Positions 41,384 to 51,149 of a stretch of 64,000 nucleotides of DNA are shown piece by piece. The stretch covers positions 868,001 to 932,000 of the forward strand of contig JAHDVF020000840.1 of NCBI GenBank assembly GCA_022606425.2, in the 5' to 3' direction. Source of the DNA: Lepidostoma basale. Lineage: Eukaryota; Arthropoda; Insecta; Trichoptera; Lepidostomatidae. The position numbers and the translations under genes are program-made. The notes under the pieces were generated by a model. It saw nothing but the letters and a program-made list of their open reading frames with translations. It did no database searches and was not told the origin of the DNA. The number at the start of each line of letters is the position of its first letter. The first letter of the stretch is position 1.

Positions 41384-41529
41384 GCGTAAAATGAAATACA
41401 ATTGTGATACAAGAAACAAAGTCATTTAATTTAACAGTTTAAAATAATTATGTTACCTGAGCCATGCTATAAATTCATCAAAATTAAAATTATTGTAACA
41501 CTTTAATAACGGTTATCTTAAATTTGAGC

Positions 41530-42108
41530 AAAATAACATGGGACGGTCGGTCTAAGAGCGAGGTCGACAACCGTAGACATAAGGCTAGGCTTGCATTTAA
41601 TAAAAGGTCGAAAATAATATAATCGAATAGTATAGACCTAAAACTGAGAATACTCCTCATCAAGACCAATGTATGGTGTACGAGTATCTTGATGTACGGC
41701 TGCGAGACATGGTACCTATCAGAAATAAACGGAGACTACAGGCTTTTTCAATGTGGTCCTATAGAAGACTATTAGAAATCTCCTGGAGAGACCACATTAC
41801 AAATGAGGAGGTTCTCCAAAGAATCGACGGAGGAAGGCACCTGCTTGGAAGGCACCTTGTCCGAAAGGCGTGCAAGATGGATCGGCCATGTAATAAGACA
41901 AGAAGGCCTCTTGCATGCCATAATGGAGGTATGACCGAGGGGACAAACTCTAGGGACGCCCACGCCGAGAGTACCTGGAGGACCTGTTGGTGGACGTGCG
42001 CTGATCATCATATGCAGATTTCAAAAGAGCCGCACAAGACAGAGAAGAATGGATGAGAAGAATAGAGGAAATTGCTACAAACCAATCCCATGATTGAAAC
42101 CAGAGAGA
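41530..42108 (+). mobile_element. LINE family H, 3' fragment
   Basis: In shifting frames it reads RTSMYGVRVS-LMYGCETWYL, INGRLQAFSMWSYRRLLEIS, WRDHITNEEVLQRI, RARWIGHVIRQEGLLHAIME and TPTPRVPGGPVGGRALII. The LMYGCETW and RRLLEISW blocks mark a further LINE family. Ends near AGAGAGAGA. Frameshifts and one stop are present. Confidence 0.68.
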
Positions 42109-42284
42109 GAGATCTTAAATTTGAAATTATCGTGTTGATTGTAAGGATAAAAACACGTCAGTTGATCTTAATTTGAAGAAAGTTTTAAAATTTATTAATT
42201 TTTTCAAAATATAAGTAAATGGTATCCTTAAAAGTACCTTGTTTTCCTCTCCAATATTTATAGTATTATCCTCTTTAACATTGT

Positions 42285-42490
42285 TTCATCAACATGAAGA
42301 ATGTCAATCTCGGAACCGATCATCTTCAGAAGTTTGATTGCTTTCCCCTCCGGCATCACCATAATCAAGTACGTTATGTTATTTGAAAGATAAAACAGTC
42401 TCTGCTGACGCTGTTGAAGATACCCATCAGGAACTTAAAGATGGATTCTCTCCGGGATAATGTAGTTACCAAAGAATCCCTTTAATCAGA
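42285..42490 (-). mobile_element. LINE family G, internal fragment
   Basis: On the minus strand: VPDGYLQQRQQRLFYLSNNI-like, MVMPEGKAIKLLKMIGSEID, ILHVDET. Matches the LPLVMPMRRAIKLLN segment of 32.2 kb. Confidence 0.6.
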
Positions 42491-42869
42491 ATGTGAACCA
42501 ATCCCTTTTTATCAACAAACTATTCTTCCCCAACAAAGCTAAGAGAAATGCGATGGAATGAAGTCACGGATAGCTACCTACTAACTATGTTTACTAAAAA
42601 AAGTATTTTATAACAAAATTTAAAAATATCTGATACATATTTTCCATAAAATTTTCTAAAATCATTTATAAATAGAATATTACATACATTTCCATTTGAA
42701 AAAAGATCTCATAAATTGTATGGGTAGTCAAAATGTTAGGTTTATCATCTATGTTCGAAGAGAAAAATTTATTAAGTTGCTTGGTTTTCCAAAGTAATCA
42801 TCGATTTGCTTATTTGCTACTATATGTCCAAGCGTCTTCAATCAGCCACTGGTGGGAAATATTGCCACT

Positions 42870-43115
42870 TATTTAGTTTTTCGCAAACGATGATGCATAA
42901 CTCTATATTAATTAATGAATACGAACGAACACATCTGTTTTGTAGAAGTTTTATCTTTTTTTTTTTGGAATGACATGTTTAGTATAAATAATGCTTAGTA
43001 TTATATAAACAATGCTTAGTATAAACTTTTTCCAAAAAAACAACAACAAAAAAAGACGAAACATGTCATTCCCAAAAAAAAAAAACTTTCAGAAACAGAC
43101 ATTTTCATTTCATTT
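42870..43115. repeat. P1 foldback
   Basis: Arms ACTCTATATTAATTAATGAA, GTAGAAGTTTTATC and GGAATGACATG with the right-hand inverse AAAAGACGAAACATGTCATT. GAAA, CATG and TC are intact at 43058-43067, but helix II has been replaced by A-rich sequence. An internal direct repeat AATGCTTAGTATA lies in the loop. Confidence 0.65.
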
Positions 43116-43129
43116 AATTTATTTGAATA

Positions 43130-43556
43130 AAAATCACAAACACTACAGACATATTTCCAGATTGTTTTCAATAACAAAATAAGAATTTATAAAAGAAGCA
43201 TAAAATAACTTACGTACGAATTAGAAAGAATCATAACATTGATATTGCATCCCTGAGGCAACTCACACTTTCACGAAATATGTCGACCTCCGAGGCGACC
43301 CGATTAAGCAAAAAGATTGCTCTACCCATAGGCATAACCATTAGCAGGTTGGTTCTGCAGCGTGGCAAATAAAACAAGCTGTGCTGTATTTGACGAAGGT
43401 AATTATCAGGAACAAATAGACCTACATCACTCAGGACATTCAAGTTATGTATAGGGCCGCCAATCAGCTGAGATTAGTGAACTCCCATGTGGATATTCCT
43501 ATTTCTCCCCAATGATTGGTACTTAGCATACCTAGCAAGTATTCAGTCGGAAAGAA
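43130..43556 (-). mobile_element. LINE family G, 3' fragment
   Basis: The minus strand reads MNVLSDVGLFVPDNYLRQIQ, HSLFYLPRCRTNLLMVMPMG, RAIFLLNRVASEVDIFRESV. The protein tail aligns with 32.2 and 38.05 kb. Its outer end is interrupted by the LINE B copy at 43568. Confidence 0.72.
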
Positions 43557-43567
43557 CCATTCGAATT

Positions 43568-44165
43568 CTTCTTCTTCTTCTTCTGCTTTTTTTAGAACTG
43601 TGTCCTGTTATTTCTCGGAGCCTGTTCCTGGGATACAGATGTCCAACTGTCTCGCCATCTTTTAGGTGATCTTCCTGCCGGTCGATTTCCTGTTGGTACT
43701 TTATTTCCGGCTATATTGATCAATCTTTCAGAACATGCTCTTTCCACATGATCTCTCCAGTAGCGTCTTCTCAGTCTTCCCCATCGCACGACATCTTCCA
43801 CATTGCAGATCTTTCTTATTTCAGAATTTCTTATTCTGTCTCGGAGTGTCGTTCCCGCAACGGATCGGAGAGTCTTCATTTCTGTGGTTCTTAGGAGACT
43901 TTTTGTTCTGATGGTGTCAGCTCTCGTTTCTATTCCATACGTCATTATAGGACGTACGCATGTCTTGTAGATTCGAATTTTACTCTCCTTTAGCACATTT
44001 TTATTTTTCCAAACAGCATTCGTCAAGCAGCCAGCCACAACGGCGGCCCTGTTCGTTAGTTCACTTACTTCTCCGTAGAGGTCACTGCTGCTTGATACAT
44101 CAACACCTAAGTACTTGAAATGCATCACTTGTTCTATTATTTTTCCATTCGAATTAATCATTTTT
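43568..44165 (-). mobile_element. LINE family B, best-preserved copy
   Basis: A 189-codon minus-strand frame without stops: MINSNGKIIEQVMHFKYLGV, ELTNRAAVVAGCLTNAVWKN, KESKIRIYKTCVRPIMTYGI (RT C-terminal motif), TTEMKTLRSVAGTTLRDRIR, EIRKICNVEDVVRWGRLRRR, GNRPAGRSPKRWRDSWTSVS, ending with the GAA tail (CTTCTTCTTCTTCTTC on plus). CCATTCGAATT at 43557-43567 and 44166-44176 is the target-site duplication; the same word also occurs inside the element's 5' end, so microhomology may have set the junction. Confidence 0.87.
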
Positions 44166-44176
44166 CCATTCGAATT

Positions 44177-45000
44177 GATATTGGGAATCGCAGGTTTAGA
44201 TAAAATGATCGAAAAATTTCTGTTTAAACAATGGTTATATATGAGAACGATATTATTTTATGAAAACGTTGTATCTCAGATTGATGCTATACGCAGATTT
44301 CAGAGAACTCTTTCAGTAATACGAGCATGAAAGCACAATCTATGCCCAATTTTAAAATGTGATGTATTAAAATTGATTACAATGTATAAAAATAAACCTT
44401 TGAGTGCCCCCTTTCCCAGTTTTATGAATAATTCAGAGTGCATTATCAATTCGGGAGACAGGACGGGGCGGGAACTACCCCCGCGAGGGTGGCTGGGGGG
44501 CGCTGGCGGGGGAGAGGGAACGCTGAACTCGTTTGAACTTTTGACGATGAAAGAATTCCATTTAAATAAAATGTTTCCCAGAATCATAACATCTCCACAT
44601 AAAACAAAATGAATAATGTATTTTTATTGGAATATTTATTTCCATACGCAAATAAATATAGCTCTCCTGATAACATAACGGTGGCATCAATTTCGTACCG
44701 AAAAATTGAATGTTTAAACCAATCTTCTTGTCGAGATAATTGGAAATGAAGCGATGCATATGTTTTTAACCTACATTTCTCATACAAAAAATATAATTGT
44801 TTATTTAGCGAAGTATATCTTATTTGAATAACCGTTTTAGGTGACCAACCCATGAAAATATCTAAATAGAGATAAAACTTTGCGTTTGAACAATCTAAGA
44901 TTCTTTGTTATTAACTAAGCTATTCCATTACTTTCGTTTGAAGCACTTAATTTGTGGTGTGGCATTATTAGAAATAATATTAATATACTTTTATTTGAAA
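44177..45000. other. No gene recognised
   Basis: A 71-codon plus-strand ORF (44115-44330) overlaps the LINE junction and is not recognised. At 44455-44520 there is a short GC-rich purine-rich patch. The rest is AT-rich. Confidence 0.4.
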
Positions 45001-45055
45001 TAAATATATAAATAAAACAACTTTGTATTTAACCACGGTAGGGTTATTATATTGA

Positions 45056-45095
45056 TGCCAACTAGTTTCGCTTGGACCCAAGCTTCATCAGGGCA
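45056..45095 (-). ncRNA. Complete hammerhead-like motif, P4
   Basis: Helix I TGCC/GGCA (4 bp), core CTGATGA (canonical), one A, helix II GCTTGG/CCAAGC (6 bp, loop GT), GAAA, palindrome CTAG, TT cleavage-site triplet. The minus-strand mirror of 45123-45162. Confidence 0.75.
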
Positions 45096-45122
45096 GTATC
45101 ATAACTACAGTAGTTATTATAC

Positions 45123-45162
45123 TGCCCTGATGAAGCTTGGGTCCAAGCGAAACTAGTTGGCA
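45123..45162 (+). ncRNA. Complete hammerhead-like motif, P4
   Basis: Helix I TGCC (45123-45126) with GGCA (45159-45162), core CTGATGA (45127-45133), one extra A, helix II GCTTGG/CCAAGC, GAAA (45149-45152), palindrome CTAG, T and T. All conserved bases are present. Departures from the canonical form are the unpaired A after the core, a 2-nt loop II and the tiny helix III. Confidence 0.75.
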
Positions 45163-45279
45163 TCAATATAATAACCCTACCGTGGTTAAATACAAAGTTG
45201 TTTTATTTATATAATTATTTAAAATGTCTATCCACAAAGTGAGTGCTTTATATGAAGAACTTTTATTTGACTTCACGTC

Positions 45280-45388
45280 ACTTAATTTTGTTAAAACCAA
45301 CCGGTTTCGCTCCGTGGGTTAAAAAAGTCACTGACTGACTTTTCTAACCCTGACGAAAGTTACTTGGTTTTTACAAAAAAGTTGTGTA
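45280..45388. repeat. P9 foldback
   Basis: TTTGTTAAAACCAACCGGTT and GTTACTTGGTTTTTACAAA as arms; the left tip in inverse reads GGAGCGAAACCGGTTGG. A related half-copy is at 58.48-58.53 kb. The core is not recognisable as CTGANGA. Confidence 0.5.
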
Positions 45389-45588
45389 AAAACCAATGAA
45401 AGTACATTAATATTATTTTAATTTTCTCCTCGAGAAAGAGAAATCACACGTTGTTTCCCAAAATCATAAAACATATTGCTGCCAACCGTGAAAATCTACG
45501 CAATTATAAGTAACATCTAAATTTACAGCTGAATTACTAGGAATTTTTGAGTTTCAATATATCAACATGCGCATTTTGTATCTACTGT

Positions 45589-45848
45589 GTTGTCTGTCCC
45601 ATAATACGATATCTTCCACCTTGCAGATCTCGCAGATGAAAATTTATCAACCTAAATTATAATATTGCGTTTTGGGCAAGATAAAAAGGCAATGTGAATG
45701 GAAGTAGTCGAGGAAGTCTAAGGAAAACACAACGTTAATGGTAACTAGGAACTCGATAGGTATATCAGAAGAAGAAAGATAGAAGTTGCAGTCTCCCCTA
45801 TTTGTCTACGTAGTTGAGGCTCTACAACTTGCCGGTTAGTTAGTTACA
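45589..45848. mobile_element. LINE B scrap (-) and decayed LINE A (+)
   Basis: 45589-45642 inverse is LINE B (TTGCAGATCTCGCAGATG matches TGCAGATCTCGCGGATAG at 46.62 kb). From about 45688, GCAATGTGAATGGAAGTAG and GAAAACACAACGTTAATGG are a decayed LINE A tail, ending GCCGGTTAGTTAGTTAC. Confidence 0.5.
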
Positions 45849-46377
45849 ATAACGTTCACAAATATTCCAGTATCAATAGATTAGCTCCTCTGCCTAACCT
45901 CATTAGCACTCTTATTGATTAGTTCAAACAAATTACGGTGCTCAATTCCCATTAGACGGGGCCCTCCCCAATTGGAAATCCTGTAATTCGATCCCTTTTT
46001 ACAGCATCTTTAAACAACAAACTCTTTCCATCCCTCCTGTATCCGTAGCCGCTCTAAACGGTGAAATTAACCCATCCCTGCGCCTCTAGGGGCGAAGTTC
46101 ACCCCCCGACCTGACCGATGGAATCGGATGACAAACGAATTATCCTGATTCAAAACCAATGGACCAAATCGAAACGAAAAGTCAGCGGTTGTAGTTACAA
46201 ACAGTTGTTTTGATAAAATTAAATGTTTTTTTATTGCCTTAATAAATATAAAAGATAGAATAGATGAATTTTTTTGTATTACTCATAACAATTCGAGGTA
46301 AGATCACCGGAAAATATTGCTTAATAAAAGTACCTACTGCGGTAACAATAATAGTGTTTTTTTATTTATTTACATGT
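45849..46377. other. No gene recognised
   Basis: Includes a moderately GC-richer patch (45.94-46.13 kb) outside the catalogued repeats. Nothing recognised. Confidence 0.35.
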
Positions 46378-46660
46378 CATCTTCTTCTTATTCTTCTCCT
46401 TATAGACCTTTGGTCTGTTCCTGAAATCAGACTGGCCTCTCTTAGGAGGTTGTCTCCCAACTATCTCTCCATCTCTTCGGCGGTCTTCCAGAGGGACAGC
46501 AACCGGCAGGAATCTGATGCGCCACAGCGAGTGGGATTCTGGTGGGATCCATCCTCTGCACGTGCGCATTCCAGTATCTTCTGCGTTGTCTGCCCCATCT
46601 CACAACATCCTCCACCTTGCAGATCTCGCGGATAGCCGTGTTCCTCGCCCTTTTTACATG
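46378..46660 (-). mobile_element. LINE family B, 3' fragment
   Basis: The minus strand reads RARNTAIREICKVEDVVRWG, RQRRRYWNAHVQRMDPTRIP, LAVAHQIPAGCCPSGRPPKR, WRDSW, then QPPKRGQSDFRNRPKVYKEK. GAA-rich tail. One frame shift at most, otherwise open. Confidence 0.78.
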
Positions 46661-46924
46661 TAATTCATTAAATATTGTCTGCAATAATTATTATTTCACA
46701 ATTATCTAACTCTAAAATATCTTTAATGGTTCTTCATTCCTAATACTCGTGGCAGCGGCAGGTAGCGGCGTTCTATTTAATTTCATCCAAAACATAATTA
46801 TTTATTTTACATGTAATATATTATCACCTTTTTTTTACCCCTTGCGTCCTTTCTTTCATAAGATTTTTAACCATACTTATTTTAATGTTTATATGTTTTA
46901 CTTTATACGTATTTAATTGTTATT

Positions 46925-47145
46925 TATTATTTCTTGAACAATGGTGTAAAACTCCATATTAAATAATTAATATGAATAAAAACTACTGTCTTCTAGGAGT
47001 TTTATTATATTTTAGATGGAACGACATGTTTCGCCCATCTAGGGCATTATCAAATTCCTTAGAAAGTCTAAACATGTCATTTCATTTAAAATAAAATAAA
47101 ACTCCTAGAAGACAGGCGATTTCATTCATATTAATTATTTAACTG
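46925..47145. repeat. P1 foldback
   Basis: Arms TTTCTTGAACAATGGTGTAA, CTCCATATTAAATAATTAAT, TGTCTTCTAGGAGTTTTATT with the inverse AATAAAACTCCTAGAAGACA. The left tip is intact (47023-47053); the right tip is reduced to TCTAAACATGTC. Confidence 0.78.
47023..47053 (-). ncRNA. Hammerhead-like motif, P1
   Basis: Core TTGATAA (two changes), one T, helix II GCCC/GGGC (perfect, loop TAGAT), GAAA, palindrome CATG, TC. Confidence 0.58.
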
Positions 47146-47159
47146 TTATTCGACGCTAT

Positions 47160-47350
47160 TTATATTCATAATTAATACGAATAAAAACGTCTGTGTTGTA
47201 GAAGTTTTATTAAATTTTATGTGAAAGACATATTTTACGTCAGATAAAGCCTTAGACAGGCGAAACATGTCTTGAACATAAAATATAATAAAACTTCTAC
47301 AACACAGACGTTTTCATTCGTATTAATTATTTAATATGGAGTTTTCATTC
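47160..47350. repeat. P1 foldback
   Basis: Directly follows the previous foldback in the same orientation. Arms CGAATAAAAACGTCTGTGTT, GTAGAAGTTTTATTAAATTT and inverse AACACAGACGTTTTCATTCG. Confidence 0.78.
47241..47271 (+). ncRNA. Hammerhead-like motif, P1
   Basis: Core CAGATAA (two changes), one A, helix II GCCT/AGGC (perfect, loop TAGAC), GAAA, palindrome CATG, TC. Compared with 47023 the fourth helix II pair changed from C-G to T-A on both strands. Confidence 0.6.
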
Positions 47351-47364
47351 GTATTAATTATTTA

Positions 47365-47895
47365 ATTATGGTTTAGACTTGGAACAAATATACAAGGAAT
47401 AATGCTTAAAACAATTTATACTGGCAGTGTAAATGAATTATGAAGTCTAGAAAGGCCGAGGAAATCATGTCGTGACCGAAATATTCAATTGCTAAAAGGC
47501 GATTATATTCGAAGTCGGATAAATCTGTGAGCATGTGTAGCACGGCCTATTAATATAGAGAAATCTAGATGGTCATTTACATCGTTAACGATTATATGTT
47601 AACGATGTAAATGGAACCAGAAATAGAGGAAGACCGAGGAAAACGTGGCATGATCAAATAAATCATGTATTGAATGTCGGCCATGTGAGGAGTCAGAAAA
47701 ATCGACGCGCGTGCATGACACGATGTATGAATGTTGAGGAAGCGAGAGAAATATGTCAGGAAAGAAAAGTGTGACAGTCCATTCTTTCTGCCTACTCCTT
47801 CGGGGAGACTGCGTGATGGTTAGTTAGTTAGTTAGATAGTGATGTCAGGTTGGCGGTCCATCCATTCCGTCTACCTTTTTGTGGAAACAACTAGA
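47365..47895 (+). mobile_element. Older LINE family A copy, split
   Basis: The left part (47369-47570) is a very decayed LINE A tail (GTCTAGAAAGGCCGAGGAAA, TTCGAAGTCGGATAAATC). Its end resumes at 47844-47895 (GTTGGCGGTCCATCCATTCC). A younger LINE A copy sits between. Confidence 0.55.
47574..47838 (+). mobile_element. Younger LINE family A copy with inverted 5' end
   Basis: 47592-47838 is a good tail: YVNDVNGTRNRGRPRKTWHD, QINHVLNVGHVRSQKNRRAC, MTRCMNVEEAREICQERKV, ending GATGGTTAGTTAGTTAGTTA. At the 5' junction, CATTTACATCGTTAAC (47574-47589) is the exact inverse of 47598-47613, so the 5' end carries an inverted scrap of itself. Confidence 0.75.
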
Positions 47896-47924
47896 CGATA
47901 AATTACATAGATTTTAATTTAATG

Positions 47925-48145
47925 ATTTTAAAGAAATACCTAGATGGAAGTTTAGTAAAAAAATGTATTTTTTACAACTATTATCACTTTTGTCTTTATT
48001 TCGATTTGCGATTAGTTTCGCTCCAGGCTCGCTGGAGTACTCAGACCATTATTTTAATTCCGGCGAGCCTGGCGAAACCGGTCGCAGTCGTAATTAAGAC
48101 AAAAGTGGAAGTAGTTCTTTAAAAACATCGTTTTATTTGATTGTT
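47925..48145. repeat. P2 foldback
   Basis: Arms TTTTTACAACTATTATCACT, TTTTGTCTTTATTTCG and the inverse AAGACAAAAGTGGAAGTAGT. Both tips have GCGAAAC; the right one is followed by CGGTC, the left (minus strand) by TAATC. Confidence 0.75.
48011..48044 (-). ncRNA. Hammerhead-like motif, P2
   Basis: Core CTGAGTA, then CTCCAG/CTGGAG (6 pairs, loop CGAGC), one C, GAAA, and TAA in place of the CCGG palindrome. Partly decayed. Confidence 0.4.
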
Positions 48146-48651
48146 ACATAGATTTTCGAATATCGAATAATGAATGCGAACTTCTCGCAGTTGCCATTTT
48201 GTAATGCTGATAGAGTGCAATAAAAGTAAAAGCTCCAGCGCCGCAGATCTCCGTGCCGTAATAGCGTCCCCTAAACAAGCGCCATAACTCTTCGTCAGTC
48301 ATAAGTGTCCTTAATATTTTGTTATACGAGCGTATTTTTCAAGTAAAATTGACACATTTACTGCCAGAACAGAATGGGAACATCAAATGGGATACGCTAC
48401 AAATTAAAGGCATACGCAAACTATAACGTATAGGACCAGCCATTACCCGGCTGCTTTATGGCAACGTCTTATTGTGGAAACACTCTTGGAATGAAGCTTA
48501 TGTTTGCCATCACCGCAAAGTACATTTTATTACTAAAATCTGAATGCTTTATTCATTTTTCATAACAAACTTTCAATAAAATATGTATCATAATATTCAC
48601 TCCACAAAATTCGACAGTTCAAATAATACTTTTGGTAAACAAAAAGCAAAT
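48146..48651. other. No gene recognised
   Basis: Unassigned sequence without recognisable repeats. Confidence 0.4.
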
Positions 48652-48662
48652 TTGTACTACAT

Positions 48663-49065
48663 CTTCTTCTTCTCTTCTTTTTCCTCAGCCTATTCCCGTC
48701 CACTCCGGGACAAAAGCCTCCTCCATTTGCTTCCATGTCATTCTGTCCTGTGCAGACTGCATCCAGGTTATTCCGACGTGTCTGTTTAGATCATCATTCC
48801 ACCGTAGTTGCGGTCGCCCCGCACTTCTCTTCGCCGTCCTCGGTCTCCAAGTCAGCAGTCTTCTTGTCCACTTTTCATCTGGCCTTCTTGCTACGTGACC
48901 CGCCCATTGCCATTTTAGAGTCGCCACCCGGTGGATGATGTCAGTGACTTTTGTTTTTTCTCTCACCGTATCGTTTCTGACTCTGTCTCTTAGGCTTATT
49001 CCTAACATGGCTCTTTCCATGGCTCGTTGGGTCACTCTCAGTTTCTCGGCACTTTTTTTGGACAA
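48663..49065 (-). mobile_element. LINE family C, best copy
   Basis: The minus strand is open for 133 codons: SKKSAEKLRVTQRAMERAML, GISLRDRVRNDTVREKTKVT, DIIHRVATLKWQWAGHVARR, PDEKWTRRLLTWRPRTAKRS, GRPQLRWNDDLNRHVGITWM, QSAQDRMTWKQMEEAFVPEW. The 3' tail is GAAGAAGAAGATG-like. TTGTACTACAT at 48652-48662 and 49066-49076 is an 11-bp target-site duplication. Confidence 0.9.
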
Positions 49066-49084
49066 TTGTACTACATAGATTGTC

Positions 49085-49545
49085 ATAATAATAATAATTA
49101 GGCTAATTTGTATAGCGCCGTTTTCGTGAATAACTCACCTCAAGGGCGCTTTGGCCGTGTTTTTAGTCATGAGAGTTGCATCTGACATCAGCAATCAGAT
49201 ATTGGTTATATTTTATGTAATATTTTAAAAAGGTTTTAGGTTAGATTTAAAATCAGTCGGATTTTCAATGCATCTGAGGAGCATATTCCAGGCGGACGGA
49301 CTTGCCACTGCGAAAGCCGGATCTCCGAAATTTGTCCGCGGGTTGCGCTTTGGCTCAACTAATCTGCCTATTGCCGAGGATTTTGCTGATCGAAGCGTAG
49401 ATTGCCGCGTGCTAGGGCTATCAGCAATACGAAGTTCAGATATATAGACTGGTGCCATTCCGTGAAGCGCTTTAAAAACCCTCCAGCATAGTTTAATCGG
49501 AATTCTTTCAGGACACTTGAGCCAGTGAAGATCTTTTAGATGTTG
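49085..49545 (-). mobile_element. LINE family I (L2/CR1-like), 3' end
   Basis: The minus strand reads MAPVYISELRIADSPSTRQS, PRTNFGDPAFAVASPSAWNM, LLRCIENPTDFKSNLKPF. FGxxxFxxxxPxxWNxLP...FKxxLKxxLF is the usual C-terminus of L2/CR1-group LINEs. The 3' UTR contains CAAAGCGCCCTTGAGGTGAG and ends in ATT repeats. Confidence 0.78.
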
Positions 49546-49639
49546 TGTAATATGAGAATTTTTTGGTCATGTTTGCTAGGATCACATTATCTGGGATCAT
49601 GTGTATATTCTTGTCTATTGTTATCAGGGCAAGACTCTC

Positions 49640-49905
49640 GCGGATGTTCTCTCAAAGAGTGTTAAAATATTTTGGGCACATAGCCCATAGAGATCTTTAC
49701 AACCTTAAAAAGTTCATCATCATGGGCAAAGTAGAGGGAAAGCGACTACAAGGACGACCACAGAGCCGCTGGTTCCCTCAAATCAAGGAGATGACTGGTC
49801 TCTCATTAGCTGCAGCCTGGAGACTGAAGGGTGACAGGGGTGACCACGACCAAGAGGACACGATCCTCAATCATGTGGAATACGGCTGAAAAGAAGAAGA
49901 AGTTA
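49640..49905 (+). mobile_element. LINE family E, 3' end
   Basis: Reads MFSQRVLKYFGHIAHRDLYN, LKKFIIMGKVEGKRLQGRPQ, SRWFPQIKEMTGLSLAAAWR, LKGDRGDHDQEDTILNHVEY, stop, then AAAAGAAGAAGAAG. Open over 80 codons. Confidence 0.8.
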
Positions 49906-49965
49906 TCCTCTTCTACCGATGTTTCAGAGGTAGATAGTCGTTTATTTTTCCCTTTATACCGTGAA

Positions 49966-50240
49966 AGTATACTTTCATTACCATTATTTCTTCATTCATT
50001 ATTTCCATATGTCCAAACCATCGTCTTGAACCATTTTTCATTTTGTTCATAGAGCTTTCATTGGTACTGCATTCACTTCTTGGATTTGTATTTGACACTC
50101 TTTCATATGCAGATTTACCATACATTCGTCTAATATATCTCATTTCTACAGCTTTTTTTTTCTTCTTTGACCCTTCTTTTGTCAGTTCCATACTTCACGT
50201 CCATACGTAAGGATAAGTATAAAAACACCATTGTGCATTA
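49966..50240 (-). mobile_element. LINE family A, internal fragment
   Basis: The minus strand gives AVEMRYIRRMYGKSAYERVS, NTNPRSECSTNESSMNKMKN, GSRRWFGHMEIMNEEIMVMK, VYF. The GRPRK box and 3' tail are missing. Confidence 0.72.
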
Positions 50241-50329
50241 CTTCCATTTTAATGTAGGTATAATGTTATGTAGGTTAAAATTATAATATCTGTCAAAAAT
50301 GACCACATTCTTGTATTTTTTTATATTAT

Positions 50330-50415
50330 ATATATTTATAATATTTATATCACTGATGAAGGGCTTCTGTGTCCGAAACATGTTTACGGTTTTTTAATTT
50401 TTATTTTTTAATAAA
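50330..50415 (+). repeat. P6 half-element
   Basis: The tip motif is followed by TTACGGTTTTTTAATTTTTA; no inverse arm is present. Confidence 0.6.
50353..50384 (+). ncRNA. Hammerhead-like motif with intact core, P6
   Basis: Core CTGATGA (canonical), one A, helix II GGGC/GTCC (3 pairs plus G-U, loop TTCTGT), GAAA, palindrome CATG, TT. Helix I is weak. Confidence 0.65.
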
Positions 50416-50835
50416 GTTTACACAGTTAAAAAACACACATGATTTAATGTGGGTTAAATTGTTATTTATATGTTTTAATACGCAAGGGAAATCAGAAAGG
50501 TGTGTGCTCCTTATCGTCGTACTTACAAGATGGTGATAGTACTACTATATATCATTCACTTATACACACAATAGTTGGCTAAGAAATGCACTTAGACTGA
50601 GCCCAAAAAAGTCAACATCCTATTGCGAGTTGGCGAGACGAATCATTCTCACTAGAGGGGCGTTGAATTCGTAATTGCTTTTCTGGGATTTTTAGTACAA
50701 TGGTGCTGTTTGTTTGAGGTGACTAGGAGAAATATTTAAGTCGATGTCACAAGAGTGCTAAATTTATATGCATTGATTAAAAATACAAATCAACTGAATC
50801 TGTTAAAAATTATTAAATTATTACTTACATCTAAG
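50416..50835. other. No gene recognised
   Basis: Unassigned AT-rich sequence. Confidence 0.4.
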
Positions 50836-50839
50836 CTTA

Positions 50840-51090
50840 ATAGATGGCGCTAGTGTAGATTGGCCTAAAAATGTGAAGTGTTTCTCAACATAGTAGCATT
50901 TATACACATTACAAAAATTTGTCAAACGTGGTGGTCGTAAGAAGGGTGGAATAGGGAATGTTGTATTACATAAAGCGATCGCTTAACCCAACCAATGACA
51001 GGTCATAAGTCCTGTAAACGCCTCGACCACCATATTCTGTTTCCAAAAACAAATTACATCTTCGTTTCTATTGAGATACAATTAATCCTT
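50840..51090 (+). repeat. Repeat W, full-length copy
   Basis: TAGATGGCGCTAGTGTAGAT to TTGAGATACAATTAATCC with all blocks, including GCGATCGC and ACAGGTCATAAGTCCTGT. Confidence 0.75.
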
Positions 51091-51149
51091 TGAAATTATT
51101 CATTATTATTACGGTATCTTTTATTCAAAATTTTAATAAGTTTATTTTG

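Larger units (their letters stand above)
41011..41452. repeat. P3 giant palindrome (~400 bp)
   Basis: From about 41046 to 41444 the sequence is one imperfect palindrome centred near 41240 (CAATTTGAATAATTTCTTTG ... CAAAGAAATTATTCAAATTG). Arms are ~200 bp. Each arm contains a hammerhead-like motif at mirror positions (41106-41141 minus, 41348-41383 plus). There is no ORF. Confidence 0.88.
45008..45214. repeat. P4 foldback, almost perfect palindrome
   Basis: Arms of about 100 bp (TTTGTATTTAACCACGGTAG, GTTATTATATTGATGCCAAC ... and inverse) with only a few differences right up to the centre at about 45109. The near identity of the arms indicates a recent origin or active homogenisation. Each arm holds a full hammerhead-like motif with helix I. 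Confidence 0.9.

Noticed and set aside
43592..44161. 189-codon minus-strand ORF as a host gene
   Set aside because: It is the C-terminal part of LINE B, with a GAA tail and a target-site duplication.
44455..44525. GC-rich patch as a promoter or CpG island
   Set aside because: Too short, purine-rich on one strand, and without nearby gene evidence.
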